64,000 bases of DNA from a virus: positions 81,070-145,069 of IMG/VR virus record IMGVR_UViG_3300033153_008203. One strand, 5' to 3'. The notes beneath the pieces are model-generated. The model was given only the letters and a program-made list of their open reading frames with translations, had not been told where the DNA came from and did not search any database. The position numbers and the translations under genes are program-made. Positions 19,949-28,404 of this stretch are shown piece after piece. Numbering within the stretch: position 1 is the stretch's first letter; each line of letters begins with the position of its first letter.

Positions 19949-20563
19949 TTACTGAGCTCTTCTTCTATTCATGTTCCAGTCTCCTGGAGGAGGTCCTAAA
20001 TCGCTTTTTGCAAGCTCTTTATTTGCTCTACCAAAGTCTATTGGTCCAGCTTTTATTTTCTTTGTAGATTTACCACTTATTTGTAATGGCTCACCAAGTA
20101 TGCCTTGAGAAATCAAGATGCTCTCTGCTAATGCAAGCTTCTCAGAGACATCATCCCAGCTCATACTGTCTATATCGTCTGGCGTATATCCAGGAAATGC
20201 TTGACATATTAGAGCTGTTATTTGATTTGTTATTGATCCAACAAGCTCTCTTTTTTCCTCTAGCTTTTCATCTATACTCTCAATGCTTTGTGGACCAGAC
20301 TCATGTAGTATGAGACCAGCTACTGTAAGAATATCTCCTGCATAAAACAAGTCTATTGCTCCTGTATATATGTCATCTAATACACAGTCTTTAAAGATCT
20401 TTTCTTCTATATGATAAGAAGGAATCCCGCCAGATTGGAGCGTACTGGTATACGATAAATATTCATTCCACGTAAGCAGTCGATATACTATCTCATGGCC
20501 AGCAGGAGAACTGTATTTGAATATGCGTTTATATTTGCATTTTGCATCTAAATACTGGTTCAT
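19949..20563 (-). CDS. Second tail assembly chaperone-like protein, 204 aa
   Basis: It resembles the preceding gene product in layout: IVYRLLTWNEYLSYTSTL and an EKIFKDCVLDD segment here correspond to FLWRPITWQDYKML and EQLLYKCVLWP there. This suggests duplicated chaperones of the type encoded between tube and tape measure. The ATG at 20561-20563 lies two codons after, and in the same frame as, the UAA of the upstream gene (TAA TGG ATA ATG), and there is no good Shine-Dalgarno. Expression is likely by termination-reinitiation, or partly by stop-codon readthrough that would give a fused product. The C-terminus is basic and polar. Role inferred from position and the paralogy. Confidence 0.7.
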   Translation of the reverse strand: MNQYLDAKCKYKRIFKYSSPAGHEIVYRLLTWNEYLSYTSTLQSGGIPSYHIEEKIFKDCVLDDIYTGAIDLFYAGDILTVAGLILHESGPQSIESIDEKLEEKRELVGSITNQITALICQAFPGYTPDDIDSMSWDDVSEKLALAESILISQGILGEPLQISGKSTKKIKAGPIDFGRANKELAKSDLGPPPGDWNMNRRRAQ

Positions 20564-20569
20564 TATCCA

Positions 20570-21019
20570 TTACAGGTCTATAACCAGATTCATTGCTACC
20601 TGTGGCGGGATAAAGTTTGATCCCTCCATTATCTGTTGTGACAGAGTAGGAATTGTTCCGCCTTTTAATGTTGGTATATTTTCAGGCATAATCTTAGGCC
20701 AAAGAACACACTTATATAATAGTTGCTCATCAAAGAAGTTTGGATTTTGCGGATTCTCTGCTGCAGACTGTTGCAACATCTTATAGTCTTGCCAAGTAAT
20801 TGGCCTCCATAAGAATGCTTCTTTCTCGGAAAACATAGACATTTTTACTTCATATGTAGTTTTCCAATGAGTCACTTGTTCTTGTGTTGGAGCGTTTGGG
20901 ATGCTTGCAAGAATTGCATATGGATCAGGCGCCCCATCTTCCTCTAGTTCTGCTTCTAGTGCTGGTGCTTCTGTTTCTGGTGTTACTTCTTGTTCTGTCT
21001 CTTTGTTAGTATTTGGCAT
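20570..21019 (-). CDS. First tail assembly chaperone-like protein, 149 aa
   Basis: A small acidic protein (N-terminal ~40 residues rich in Glu, Ala and Pro) followed by a helical domain with FLWRPITWQDYKMLQQS. It has a clear Shine-Dalgarno (AAAGGAGGAAGTAA-ATG). The position between the last tube paralog and the tape-measure locus is that of gpG-type chaperones, but no slippery sequence leads into the next gene; instead the next gene continues in the same frame after a single UAA. I infer tape-measure chaperone function. Confidence 0.68.
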   Translation of the reverse strand: MPNTNKETEQEVTPETEAPALEAELEEDGAPDPYAILASIPNAPTQEQVTHWKTTYEVKMSMFSEKEAFLWRPITWQDYKMLQQSAAENPQNPNFFDEQLLYKCVLWPKIMPENIPTLKGGTIPTLSQQIMEGSNFIPPQVAMNLVIDL

Positions 21020-21047
21020 TTACTTCCTCCTTTAAAGGGTTTAACTT

Positions 21048-21056
21048 ATTATATCA
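21048..21056 (-). promoter_or_regulatory. Extended -10 promoter candidate upstream of the chaperones
   Basis: The minus strand reads TGATATAAT about 35 nt upstream of the first chaperone ATG. It is flanked by a GGGGTTTT/TTAAACCC inverted repeat (about 21036-21078) that could act as a weak terminator for the upstream tube genes. No -35 hexamer is convincing. Confidence 0.35.
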
Positions 21057-21078
21057 TATTTTATTATTTTAAAACCCC

Positions 21079-21828
21079 TTATATAACATCTCTTGCAATG
21101 AAAGTGTATGCCTCCTGAATAGGTTCTCCACTTACTTCAACTAATTGAGACTGCCCTACAAGTTCAACCTGCCTTATTCTCCTAGCAGTGTGGTTTGATG
21201 ATGCGTCATCTAGATTTCCAAACGTAAGAAATATATCAAAATTATCCATTAAATCTGGTCTACGCAATCCTTCTTCAAATGGACCTCTTGCTGCAGTGCT
21301 ACCTCCTGGTCCCCATATCGCATCTTCAAACTTTTCAGCAATATTTTCAAACTGAGAATCTGGAAGGCTAGACAGATCTGACAAGTCTTTCATTGTCTCT
21401 GGCGTTACTCCCTTTTGTATTAGAGTCTCTATGTTTGCTTTAACTATTGGACTAGTTGAGGTTATCTTGTCTGCCTCATAATCTGGAGAAGAAGGAATAG
21501 GACTTTTTGATATACTATTTCTTACAATATGATCTAATACTATGTGCAGATAACCAGCTTCTTTAAAGTTGATTGTAAAATTACCAGTAACAATAGTTGT
21601 ACCTTTTGCTACAAAATCCCAATGATGAGATGCATAGCCATATATTGGTCTCTTCTGTTGTTCCATTCTATACTGTATAGATGTTATTTCGTCTATTAAT
21701 ATGTCGCCGATATATAAGGATACATTAGCACCGGAAAAATGATCGTAGTCGTATTGTTGTTGACCAGGAACCATTCCTTGATTACTTGGTTTAGATCCAT
21801 ATTCTCTACTTGGTAATTTAGGTGGCAT
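21079..21828 (-). CDS. Tail-tube paralog 3, 249 aa
   Basis: It contains the tube-type N-terminal pattern seen in the two preceding genes: HFSGANVSLYIGDILIDEITSIQYRM compares with SFSGVDITAVFG...GALQGISYSV. A beta-hairpin region with PIYGYASHHWDFVAKG follows, and the C-terminus has FDIFLTFGNLDDAS in the place of the family's FDVTLSAANEYG. A ~60-residue insertion rich in Ser, Pro and Asp separates the halves. It is the most diverged of three adjacent paralogs, so it may be a tube-initiator or terminator ring rather than the bulk tube. Start overlaps the previous stop by one base. Confidence 0.72.
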   Translation of the reverse strand: MPPKLPSREYGSKPSNQGMVPGQQQYDYDHFSGANVSLYIGDILIDEITSIQYRMEQQKRPIYGYASHHWDFVAKGTTIVTGNFTINFKEAGYLHIVLDHIVRNSISKSPIPSSPDYEADKITSTSPIVKANIETLIQKGVTPETMKDLSDLSSLPDSQFENIAEKFEDAIWGPGGSTAARGPFEEGLRRPDLMDNFDIFLTFGNLDDASSNHTARRIRQVELVGQSQLVEVSGEPIQEAYTFIARDVI

Positions 21829-22547
21829 TAGAATTTAAGTCCCCCTTTTAAATAATTTTTCATTCTTTCTTCTGAGCTTTTTTTCATCATAAGATCGCTT
21901 GCTGAAAGAGCCATATCTGTTTGAAGTCTCTTAGATGTATCTGTATCTGGAAGCATAGGTCTAATATCTTGTGCTATGTATTGCACTACATTTTCTGTGA
22001 AGAAGTCCTCTATAGACATTGTAATACCTTCAGATATTATCTCAACCCCGTATATTACTAGTGAAGATGCGGCTCCATATTCGTTTGCAAAAGTTACAGT
22101 TACATCGAATCTTGGAAGCTGATCTATGAGAGGCGTAGACAAATCGCTACTTGTATCAGGAGCTATCCTTTTCATAAGATCATACAAGACTTGCTTATTG
22201 AACATCGTAAAGATCATAGTTCCACTTATTGTACGTGGGCCTCTTGTAAAACCTTTTGGATATCCCATTCCTATTGTTCTTACAGGATATTTTTCCCGAT
22301 AAATAGAATAAGAAAGCGTCTGTATGTCTCCTAGGACTAGTGGCTTACTAGAGTGTTCAGTGTCATTCTCTTGTCCTGTTCCTTTTTCTTCACCTGCTTT
22401 ATTAATAGGCAAGAAGTCTATTGGGATATGAACAATAGCTTTGATGTCTGCTCCACTATACACGTCGTATCCTGATGGAGCGTCTATGTCTTGCTGTAAG
22501 CTAGTCGCATATGCAGCAGATGAGATATTATTATTAGTATTTGCCAT
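21828..22547 (-). CDS. Tail-tube paralog 2, 239 aa
   Basis: It shares with the next upstream gene the patterns YSGADIKAIVHI, LSYSIYREKYPVRTIG, GTMIFTMFNKQVLYDLM and FDVTVTFANEYGAASSLVIYGVEI, so the two are clear paralogs. This gene is separated from paralog 1 by an intrinsic terminator and is therefore expected to be made in lower amount. I prefer the ATG at 22547 (AGGTGACA-ATG) to the GTG two codons upstream. Probably a specialised tube ring (for example baseplate-proximal) or second tube subunit. Confidence 0.78.
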   Translation of the reverse strand: MANTNNNISSAAYATSLQQDIDAPSGYDVYSGADIKAIVHIPIDFLPINKAGEEKGTGQENDTEHSSKPLVLGDIQTLSYSIYREKYPVRTIGMGYPKGFTRGPRTISGTMIFTMFNKQVLYDLMKRIAPDTSSDLSTPLIDQLPRFDVTVTFANEYGAASSLVIYGVEIISEGITMSIEDFFTENVVQYIAQDIRPMLPDTDTSKRLQTDMALSASDLMMKKSSEERMKNYLKGGLKF

Positions 22548-22555
22548 TGTCACCT

Positions 22556-22594
22556 ACAAAAAAATAGCGGCCAGCCAATAAAGGCATGGCCGCT
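22556..22594 (-). terminator. Intrinsic terminator after the main tail-tube gene
   Basis: On the minus strand AGCGGCCA pairs with TGGCCGCT (8 bp, G+C-rich, loop with further TGCC/GGC pairing), followed by ATTTTTTTG. It lies in the gap between tube paralogs 1 and 2 and would give the first tube gene the highest transcript level of the three. Confidence 0.88.
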
Positions 22595-22624
22595 TTATAA
22601 TTTAGATTAATTGATACGATTATA

Positions 22625-23263
22625 TTATACTGGATCCCCTACGTTAGCAACAGGATTCTGTACAGTCCAAGGAGCTATACCACGGCACACATAAGTGTAC
22701 TGTTGTTCTGAGACTATGTCATCAATGCTGACTCCATATCCTTCGTTAAGGATTTCAACGCCATAGATTCTCATAACTGAAACTGCACCATATTCGTTAG
22801 CTGCACTTAATGTTACATCGAAAGGCAACATTTGATCTGTGTACCAAGGTTTATCAGCTGCTTTCTGTGCACCTGATGTAGGGACACCTATCAGTTCGCC
22901 TTCTTGTACGTTGGTAAGCTGGGTTATTCCAGCAAGAGTCGTTGCTCCACCAATGCTTGATCCTGTTGGCTCATTCAATGAAGAAAAACCTGGAGGTCTT
23001 GGGTCATTTTTCTCGGCTGCAAACTTGAACCCACCCATCTCGTCAAGCAATGCATTCCTATCAAACATTGTGAATATTAGTGATCCTGCTATGCCTCTTT
23101 TACCTCTAGAAAAAGCTCTTGGATCAGGTGAGCCCATCGTATAAATAGGGGCCTTTTCTCTTGTAACAGAGTAACTTATGCCTTGCAAGGCGCCAATTAC
23201 TTGGCTACCAAACACAGCAGTTATGTCTACTCCGCTAAAAGAGTTATATGCCTGTTCTGCCAT
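22625..23263 (-). CDS. Tail tube protein (paralog 1, probable main tube), 212 aa
   Basis: The gene follows the sheath gene with an 18-bp gap and a good Shine-Dalgarno, the normal sheath-tube order. It has a beta-rich layout with YNSFSGVDITAVFG at the N-terminus, GSLIFTMFDRNALLDEM in the middle and FDVTLSAANEYGAVSVMRIYGVEI near the C-terminus, a pattern shared with the next two genes. Tail-tube proteins stack as hexamers inside the sheath. The terminator immediately downstream fits a highly expressed gene. Family recognised by pattern and context, not by a database match. Confidence 0.82.
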   Translation of the reverse strand: MAEQAYNSFSGVDITAVFGSQVIGALQGISYSVTREKAPIYTMGSPDPRAFSRGKRGIAGSLIFTMFDRNALLDEMGGFKFAAEKNDPRPPGFSSLNEPTGSSIGGATTLAGITQLTNVQEGELIGVPTSGAQKAADKPWYTDQMLPFDVTLSAANEYGAVSVMRIYGVEILNEGYGVSIDDIVSEQQYTYVCRGIAPWTVQNPVANVGDPV

Positions 23264-23281
23264 TTTAAATTTCCTCCTTTA

Positions 23282-25210
23282 TTAGATTAATGCGCTAAGC
23301 GACAATACTATAGTGATTTGTCTTAACTCGAATGCAGGGACAAGCTTAAGTTCTATTGTTGCATCACCTTGTATCTGTTGTACAGGCGTAGATGTAACAG
23401 ACAAAACAAATCCTTGTATGTATCCTTCTCTCTGAAGTGACCCTAGTCCAGCATCAACTGCAGTTTCAAGCGCTGCCCTTCTCTGAGCTGTGTTTGCTTC
23501 TCCAACGAATGGATCGGCTACTGCTCTTACAACATCTATAGCATCTTTAACGATCCTCACTGTTGAAAGTCTAACGTAATCTGAACTCTGTCTTGCAGCA
23601 GTAGGAGCATCAGCAACAACGGTTCCCTTAGGTCTAAGAGCAAGCATTGTATACTTGGCGCCAGCAAGATTATCAAGCACAGTATTGTTTAAGCCATGTA
23701 TTGCCCTTACAGAAGGGATTACCTTGTTAGTAGGTGCTGACTTAGACTCAAGAGACATAATCAGACCAGCATAGCTAGGTGCTCCGTTTGTGACATATCC
23801 GTTAACATTTGTTGTCCACTGGTTGGCAAGCCTTCCATAACTTGGAACAACTGATATGTATTTACCGATATCAACAAGCTCGTTATTCTGATCAGAGATT
23901 TCTGAACCACCTAAGTTTCCAGAATCAGTAGCAATAAAACCACCTTGTGCATCTCCACTTCTGTAGCCTGCTGATCCAGCCATAAACTTGTTTCCAAGAA
24001 GGCCTGATCCATTGTCTCCAGCATCATTTATAAGTCTGCTTCCGTCATCTAGTACAGTATACGTTGGAAGTGATCCAACCCAAATTGCAATGTCTTTTGG
24101 ACTAAAGCTTGTTGGAGGAAGCATTCCTATTGTACCTATACATTCATTGTTATTTACTGACAAGTTGAAACAAAAGTTTGCCAACTGATAACCAAAATTG
24201 ACCTCAATAAAGCTGCTAGCAGTTAGAGTATCTCCAGCTGCATTGGTTGTTGCTGATGCACTAGCTACAGATGGATAAATATTACACCCAGCATCAGTAG
24301 TAAACACATCTCCAAGATCACCCTGAGGATTAGATGGCAACCACCAGTAGAAATAATTCTCTCCTTGGTACTCTTCGATGTAAACTCTTCCAAGAACGTC
24401 CTTCTCACCATTTGTTACAGGATAGTCTGAAAGCGCAGCAAGACCAAGATCAGTTACGTCATCTGATGTCAAATCAACTATGTTTGTATCATCGACATAT
24501 GCGTCCATAGGAATTACCATGTCGATTCTTTCGTTCTCAAGTGCCTTGTATGTATTATACAGATACTCGTAAAGCTTCATCCTTGATGGATCAGTACCGT
24601 CTGTTCCTGCTGTATATAGAGCTGTTATTCCAGAAAGAGCATCTACATCCTCAAGAGGAATTGCTCCTGTAGCAGAATCAGTACCTATTACTTCACCAAA
24701 AGTTCCGCCAAGAACAGAACCAGATACAATCACATCAAGTGTATCTATTTCGCTTCCAGACTCATTACTATATACTAAAAAGTCATCAGAAGCTCGCCAT
24801 ACTTTAAGTAGGCCGGCATCACCGTTCTCATTAAAATCAAAGTGAATGTTATATAGAGCTCCAGCAGTATTGTCTTTATCTGAAGTCTCTACGATATAGC
24901 CATAATCTCCAGTTGCTGCAAATGCTGTATTACCAACACCTTCAAGCTTAGCTGAAGTAGCTCCCATCCTATATATTCTTACATTTGTTGCACCGCCATC
25001 TTTGACCTCATACAGTCCTCTTACAAGAGTTCCGCTAAGTCCAAATTGCGCTACTGTGTCAGCAGTTCTTACTACTCTAGTTAGTTGGTCTCCGGCGCCT
25101 TGTGCTGATGTTCCCAATACAACTGTATTAGGTGCAGTTTCAGGCGTAAATATATCTAGACCACCATCGATTTTCTCACTGAAAACCCCAGGTAAATTTT
25201 CGAAAGCCAT
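23282..25210 (-). CDS. Contractile tail sheath protein, 642 aa
   Basis: The N-terminus (FENLPGVFSEKIDGG) and the early beta-rich region (APNTVVLGTSAQGAGDQL, TVAQFGLSGTLVRGLYEVKDGG) are typical of sheath proteins. The C-terminus ends in the sheath-type tail domain with TVRIVKDAIDVVRAVADPFVGE, GLGSLQREGYIQGF and the final strand IELKLVPAFELRQITIVLSL. The size is within the usual range (450-720 aa). It makes this a contractile-tailed phage. A large, probably surface-exposed middle domain (residues ~100-450) is Gly/Asp-rich. Confidence 0.93.
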   Translation of the reverse strand: MAFENLPGVFSEKIDGGLDIFTPETAPNTVVLGTSAQGAGDQLTRVVRTADTVAQFGLSGTLVRGLYEVKDGGATNVRIYRMGATSAKLEGVGNTAFAATGDYGYIVETSDKDNTAGALYNIHFDFNENGDAGLLKVWRASDDFLVYSNESGSEIDTLDVIVSGSVLGGTFGEVIGTDSATGAIPLEDVDALSGITALYTAGTDGTDPSRMKLYEYLYNTYKALENERIDMVIPMDAYVDDTNIVDLTSDDVTDLGLAALSDYPVTNGEKDVLGRVYIEEYQGENYFYWWLPSNPQGDLGDVFTTDAGCNIYPSVASASATTNAAGDTLTASSFIEVNFGYQLANFCFNLSVNNNECIGTIGMLPPTSFSPKDIAIWVGSLPTYTVLDDGSRLINDAGDNGSGLLGNKFMAGSAGYRSGDAQGGFIATDSGNLGGSEISDQNNELVDIGKYISVVPSYGRLANQWTTNVNGYVTNGAPSYAGLIMSLESKSAPTNKVIPSVRAIHGLNNTVLDNLAGAKYTMLALRPKGTVVADAPTAARQSSDYVRLSTVRIVKDAIDVVRAVADPFVGEANTAQRRAALETAVDAGLGSLQREGYIQGFVLSVTSTPVQQIQGDATIELKLVPAFELRQITIVLSLSALI

Positions 25211-25225
25211 TATTTAAAGTCCTCC

Positions 25226-25933
25226 TTATTGGTTTATTAAGCTAAAATTTACTACTACTTGTTCAATCGCTTTTTCACTAACAACTGAGATTTCCTCAGT
25301 TCTTACAAAAAATTTAATCGATCTCCCAAACATTGTATACCCATCAGCTTCCACTGATGTTTCTTCTCCTCTTCCTAAATATAAAACACGTTGAACCCCA
25401 GAATACCTAAAAAACCAGAGATAGTTTGTCATAAAGTTCTCAAACCATAATGCTCTATCATCTGCTTCTTTGTTGGTTCTTCCATAGCATTTAAACTCAA
25501 CCATGTTATCGTACCAGTATCCAAACGTGAGTTTTTTATATCCTGGATTATCTTCGTCTTCTAGTTCTTCACGAAATATTGGCCTATAATTTTTTACAGC
25601 TCCTCCACCAAAAGGCTCATTCTGACTAAAATCTCCTGGCTGTCGCTTCTTTAAACTATAAGTTATTATTTCATTTTTCATGCCCTTAAGACTATAGTCT
25701 CTTGTGAAATCGACTTTCATCTCATCGCTAACGTCTCCGACGTTTTCTACATGATCAATTGCTTCTTTTACTAGAGTGTAGAATCCCTCTATATTTTTTG
25801 ATACTCCGGGAGTTCTAGACGCTCCTGTTTGCCTTAGAGCAGCAGATGTCATGTTTGAAACAACATGATTCACAGTAACTCTAGCTTGCTCTTCTAATAG
25901 TGCAGGGTTTAAGTTTTCTAATAATTCTGTCAT
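25226..25933 (-). CDS. Tail terminator/completion protein candidate, 235 aa
   Basis: Located between the Cys-containing neck protein and the sheath gene, overlapping the former by one base. It has an N-terminal helix, then a beta-rich region with FGYWYDNMVEFKCYGRTNKEADDRALWFENFMTNYLWFFRYSG, which resembles the alpha/beta layout of tail-terminator proteins that cap the tail and join it to the neck. No catalytic motif is seen. Role inferred mostly from position. Confidence 0.65.
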   Translation of the reverse strand: MTELLENLNPALLEEQARVTVNHVVSNMTSAALRQTGASRTPGVSKNIEGFYTLVKEAIDHVENVGDVSDEMKVDFTRDYSLKGMKNEIITYSLKKRQPGDFSQNEPFGGGAVKNYRPIFREELEDEDNPGYKKLTFGYWYDNMVEFKCYGRTNKEADDRALWFENFMTNYLWFFRYSGVQRVLYLGRGEETSVEADGYTMFGRSIKFFVRTEEISVVSEKAIEQVVVNFSLINQ

Positions 25934-26427
25934 TATTGTGGTCCCATATATCTTCTGTTCATTGGTGCTGCTACAACCCTATAGTAAGCAAGCTCACCAT
26001 AGTCTTCTCTCAGCAAATCAACAGGAAGGATATTATAGATCTTTACTCTTTCTATTGGTGCAATAGTATTTCCATCATCATCAAACTTGACTGTTATAAG
26101 TTCGTCAAGACCAGATGGAGCTACATCATGATTAAAGTAAACCACTAAATTGTCATCAGCACCAGGTCTATGCCAGTATGCCTTGACAAACTCTTCATCC
26201 CAATAATACTTAGACCCAAGACAGTAAGGACAATATGTATCCTTATCAGCTTCATCAGTTATGTTGCTAACGCAAGCACATTTGATTGGGCTATTGTTTG
26301 AGTCAAGCCTAATTCTACGATAGATAATGTCTCTACCTTTAGGCGCTTCTACACCTGATCCAAACATAAACCTGTCCATTTCTGTTTGCAGATTTAAGTT
26401 TTTTTCAAATAAATCGAAAGCTCCCAT
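25933..26427 (-). CDS. Neck/head-closure protein with Cys4 site, 164 aa
   Basis: A compact protein with four cysteines arranged C50-x-C52 and C66-x2-C69 (KCACV ... YCPYCLGSKYYWDEE), likely binding Zn. The GSKYYWDEEFVKAYW segment after it resembles small head-tail connector proteins that carry a zinc loop. It lies between the Ig-containing connector and the tail terminator, with one-base overlaps on both sides. I infer a head-closure (stopper) role. Confidence 0.68.
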   Translation of the reverse strand: MGAFDLFEKNLNLQTEMDRFMFGSGVEAPKGRDIIYRRIRLDSNNSPIKCACVSNITDEADKDTYCPYCLGSKYYWDEEFVKAYWHRPGADDNLVVYFNHDVAPSGLDELITVKFDDDGNTIAPIERVKIYNILPVDLLREDYGELAYYRVVAAPMNRRYMGPQ

Positions 26428-27800
26428 TATGATCTAGGCTCCCAAGTATTTTTCCACCTATAATAGTGTGCTTCTTTTGTATTAGCAGCAGGAACTGATC
26501 CACTTTGCTTTTCCCATACTCTCCCAATCATTGGTCTATTAGGATCGTAAAGACCTTTAACTGCCATAGTAAAGTCTTTCTCGTTACCTCCATTCATAAG
26601 AAGAGGTTGCCACTTCTCTACGCAATCAGCAAGTCTATCTAGTATTCTTGGTAAATGTCCCGTATCATATTGGACTTCAAAGTCTCCAAGCTTCTTCTTA
26701 GATATTCCACCTTCCATAGATATTCCCTGTAAGAGTATCCCGGATGCTTCACATATCACAAAGTTTCTTTTTACCATATCAAAATATGCTTGATTGGTAA
26801 TAGTCCCTGTATATGCCAGTACGTCAGCAATTCTACTTGCTTCAAATATAGCAAGGTTAATTGTGTCATCTGGTATACCTGATAAGAATCCACCTATATC
26901 TAGTCTAATCCTTCTTGGCGTCACGTATAAAGGAGTATAAGTAGTTGTAAAATAAAAAGAATAGTCGCCGCTTATAACGTTCCCATTCTCGTCTTTTAAA
27001 CTACCTCCTATAGTAACAGTTACCGCATTATTTATAACCAAAGAATCTGTCATCGTTAATGTTACAGTTCCTCCTGTTACACTGCTAGTAAATGTTATTG
27101 TGCCAGCAGAAGGAATAGATGTATCACCATTAACAGACTCTGCGATAATTGATATTGCAGAATCAACAGTAGCATCATCAACGTTAACATTAAAATCTAA
27201 TATTATTGTATCTGTTGCTATATCAAGGTTGGTTGCTCTATTAGCAGGTATGCTGCTCAGCAGCTTAAATGGGTCAGATACAACAGACGATACTGCTGGT
27301 GGTACAGACACTGCAGTTGAAGATACAGTAGGGACTTCAGATACACTTCCACTACCAGTTGTAAATTTCCATATATATGTTCCTACTAGAACTGTGGAAT
27401 CTACCGCTGCTATAGGCGGAACTATATTGTCGTCTAAACCTTCATCTCCTGCAAGATATATGACATATTCTGTGTTGGGTGCAAATGGAGCAGTAGGGGT
27501 GAATGTGGCTTTTGTGCCATACTCTCCTCCTCCAAGATCTTCTTGTGAAAAAGAAACAACTCCACTTATATATTCATCTCCACCGAAGTCAAGAAGAACA
27601 TTTTCAGGAGATGTATTCTCTATTACTCTTATACCAGGGGTAGACCAGGCAGAATCGTCTGGTCCAGATACCATGAATGTGGATGTAGTAATCGTTGCTT
27701 CATCCATTAATTGGTTGAAAACAACTGATATCTGAGTTTGAAGCGGAAGCCCTAAAGAAGCATCTAATGGATTAACTGATTCTATTTCTACTATAGCCAT
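26427..27800 (-). CDS. Head-tail connector with two SbsA-type Ig-like domains, 457 aa
   Basis: Residues ~5-150 and ~188-290 read as bacterial SbsA/Big_5-type Ig-like domains (IESVNPLDASLGLPLQTQISVVFNQLMD; then LLSSIPANRATNLDIATDTIILDFN), each with the conserved start-of-domain strand and a VSGPDDSAW or FYFTTTYTP end. The C-terminal third (~295-457) is helical (DDTINLAIFEASRIADVLAYTG) and resembles connector/adaptor proteins. Ig-like modules on head-tail proteins are usually exposed and bind carbohydrate weakly. A fusion of two Ig domains to the N-terminus of an adaptor is uncommon. Position between capsid and neck genes fits a connector. Confidence 0.7.
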   Translation of the reverse strand: MAIVEIESVNPLDASLGLPLQTQISVVFNQLMDEATITTSTFMVSGPDDSAWSTPGIRVIENTSPENVLLDFGGDEYISGVVSFSQEDLGGGEYGTKATFTPTAPFAPNTEYVIYLAGDEGLDDNIVPPIAAVDSTVLVGTYIWKFTTGSGSVSEVPTVSSTAVSVPPAVSSVVSDPFKLLSSIPANRATNLDIATDTIILDFNVNVDDATVDSAISIIAESVNGDTSIPSAGTITFTSSVTGGTVTLTMTDSLVINNAVTVTIGGSLKDENGNVISGDYSFYFTTTYTPLYVTPRRIRLDIGGFLSGIPDDTINLAIFEASRIADVLAYTGTITNQAYFDMVKRNFVICEASGILLQGISMEGGISKKKLGDFEVQYDTGHLPRILDRLADCVEKWQPLLMNGGNEKDFTMAVKGLYDPNRPMIGRVWEKQSGSVPAANTKEAHYYRWKNTWEPRS

Positions 27801-27814
27801 TCTTTAGCCGTCCT

Positions 27815-28315
27815 TTAAACTACATTTATCTCTACTTTTTCGCTGTCTTCGATATCGTCAACAACGAGCGATACTCCTCCTGTATTTTCTAACGCTTCTT
27901 TGACAGCTTTAATAACACTTTTTCTATTTAGCTTACTTTCTTCTACAGTTAGCATAGACTCAAGTTTTCTAAAACCAACATTTTTTCCTTGCTTTTTACA
28001 CCATGCAACTATAGTTTTAGCGCTACCTTTAAGTTGTAGCTCTGCACTTTTCAAGATTCTGTCTAACTCTTTGTTTTTAGCAGAGGCATCATTAGAACTA
28101 ATGTTAGTCTTACTGTCTGTTTCTACGTTAGTAACAGGTGTATCACCAGACTCTGTTTTAATCAATATTCTACGATTAATTGCATTTTGCAATACCGTTT
28201 TGTCTTCTTGACTAAGTGACTCTACATCAATCTCTTTAGGACCTGGGTCTTGAAAAGAAAAATGAATATCCTTGTGATACCAAAGTGTGGCTCTCTCTGA
28301 AAGCTGTAAATACAT
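27815..28315 (-). CDS. Small head-region protein, 166 aa
   Basis: I choose the ATG at 28315 (SD GGAGG, 7 nt upstream, giving MYLQLSERATLWYHKD) rather than the in-frame start 16 codons upstream, because the upstream part coincides with a stable UUCG hairpin. The protein has a beta-like N-terminal ~60 residues, a Ser/Thr/Asn-rich linker and a basic helical C-terminus (AKTIVAWCKKQGKNVGF). The family is not recognised. It follows the major capsid gene, where decoration or neck proteins are common. Confidence 0.6.
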   Translation of the reverse strand: MYLQLSERATLWYHKDIHFSFQDPGPKEIDVESLSQEDKTVLQNAINRRILIKTESGDTPVTNVETDSKTNISSNDASAKNKELDRILKSAELQLKGSAKTIVAWCKKQGKNVGFRKLESMLTVEESKLNRKSVIKAVKEALENTGGVSLVVDDIEDSEKVEINVV

Positions 28316-28343
28316 ATTATTATCCTCCATGATTAAAGTGGTA

Positions 28344-28362
28344 TAGTGGGCCCGAAGACCCA
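28344..28362 (-). promoter_or_regulatory. UUCG-capped hairpin downstream of the capsid gene
   Basis: On the minus strand GTGGGTC-TTCG-GGCCCAC forms a 7-bp stem with the very stable UUCG loop. It is followed by ACTATACCACTTT without a proper U-tract, so it is more likely an mRNA-stabilising 3' hairpin or processing barrier for the capsid transcript than an efficient terminator. An extended -10 sequence TGATATACT (28372-28380) lies just upstream. Confidence 0.65.
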
Positions 28363-28371
28363 CTAACCACT

Positions 28372-28380
28372 AGTATATCA
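28372..28380 (-). promoter_or_regulatory. Extended -10 promoter candidate between capsid and downstream gene
   Basis: The minus strand reads TGATATACT, an extended -10 element, in the 89-bp gap between the capsid gene stop and the next start. No clear -35 hexamer is present. It could restart transcription past the hairpin. Confidence 0.35.
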
Positions 28381-28404
28381 TAGACTATGTTTTACTAAAC
28401 CCTC

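Noticed and set aside
20561-20600. Classical -1 frameshift linking the two chaperone genes
   Set aside because: The second gene is already in the same frame after the stop and no slippery heptamer is seen; reinitiation or readthrough fits better.
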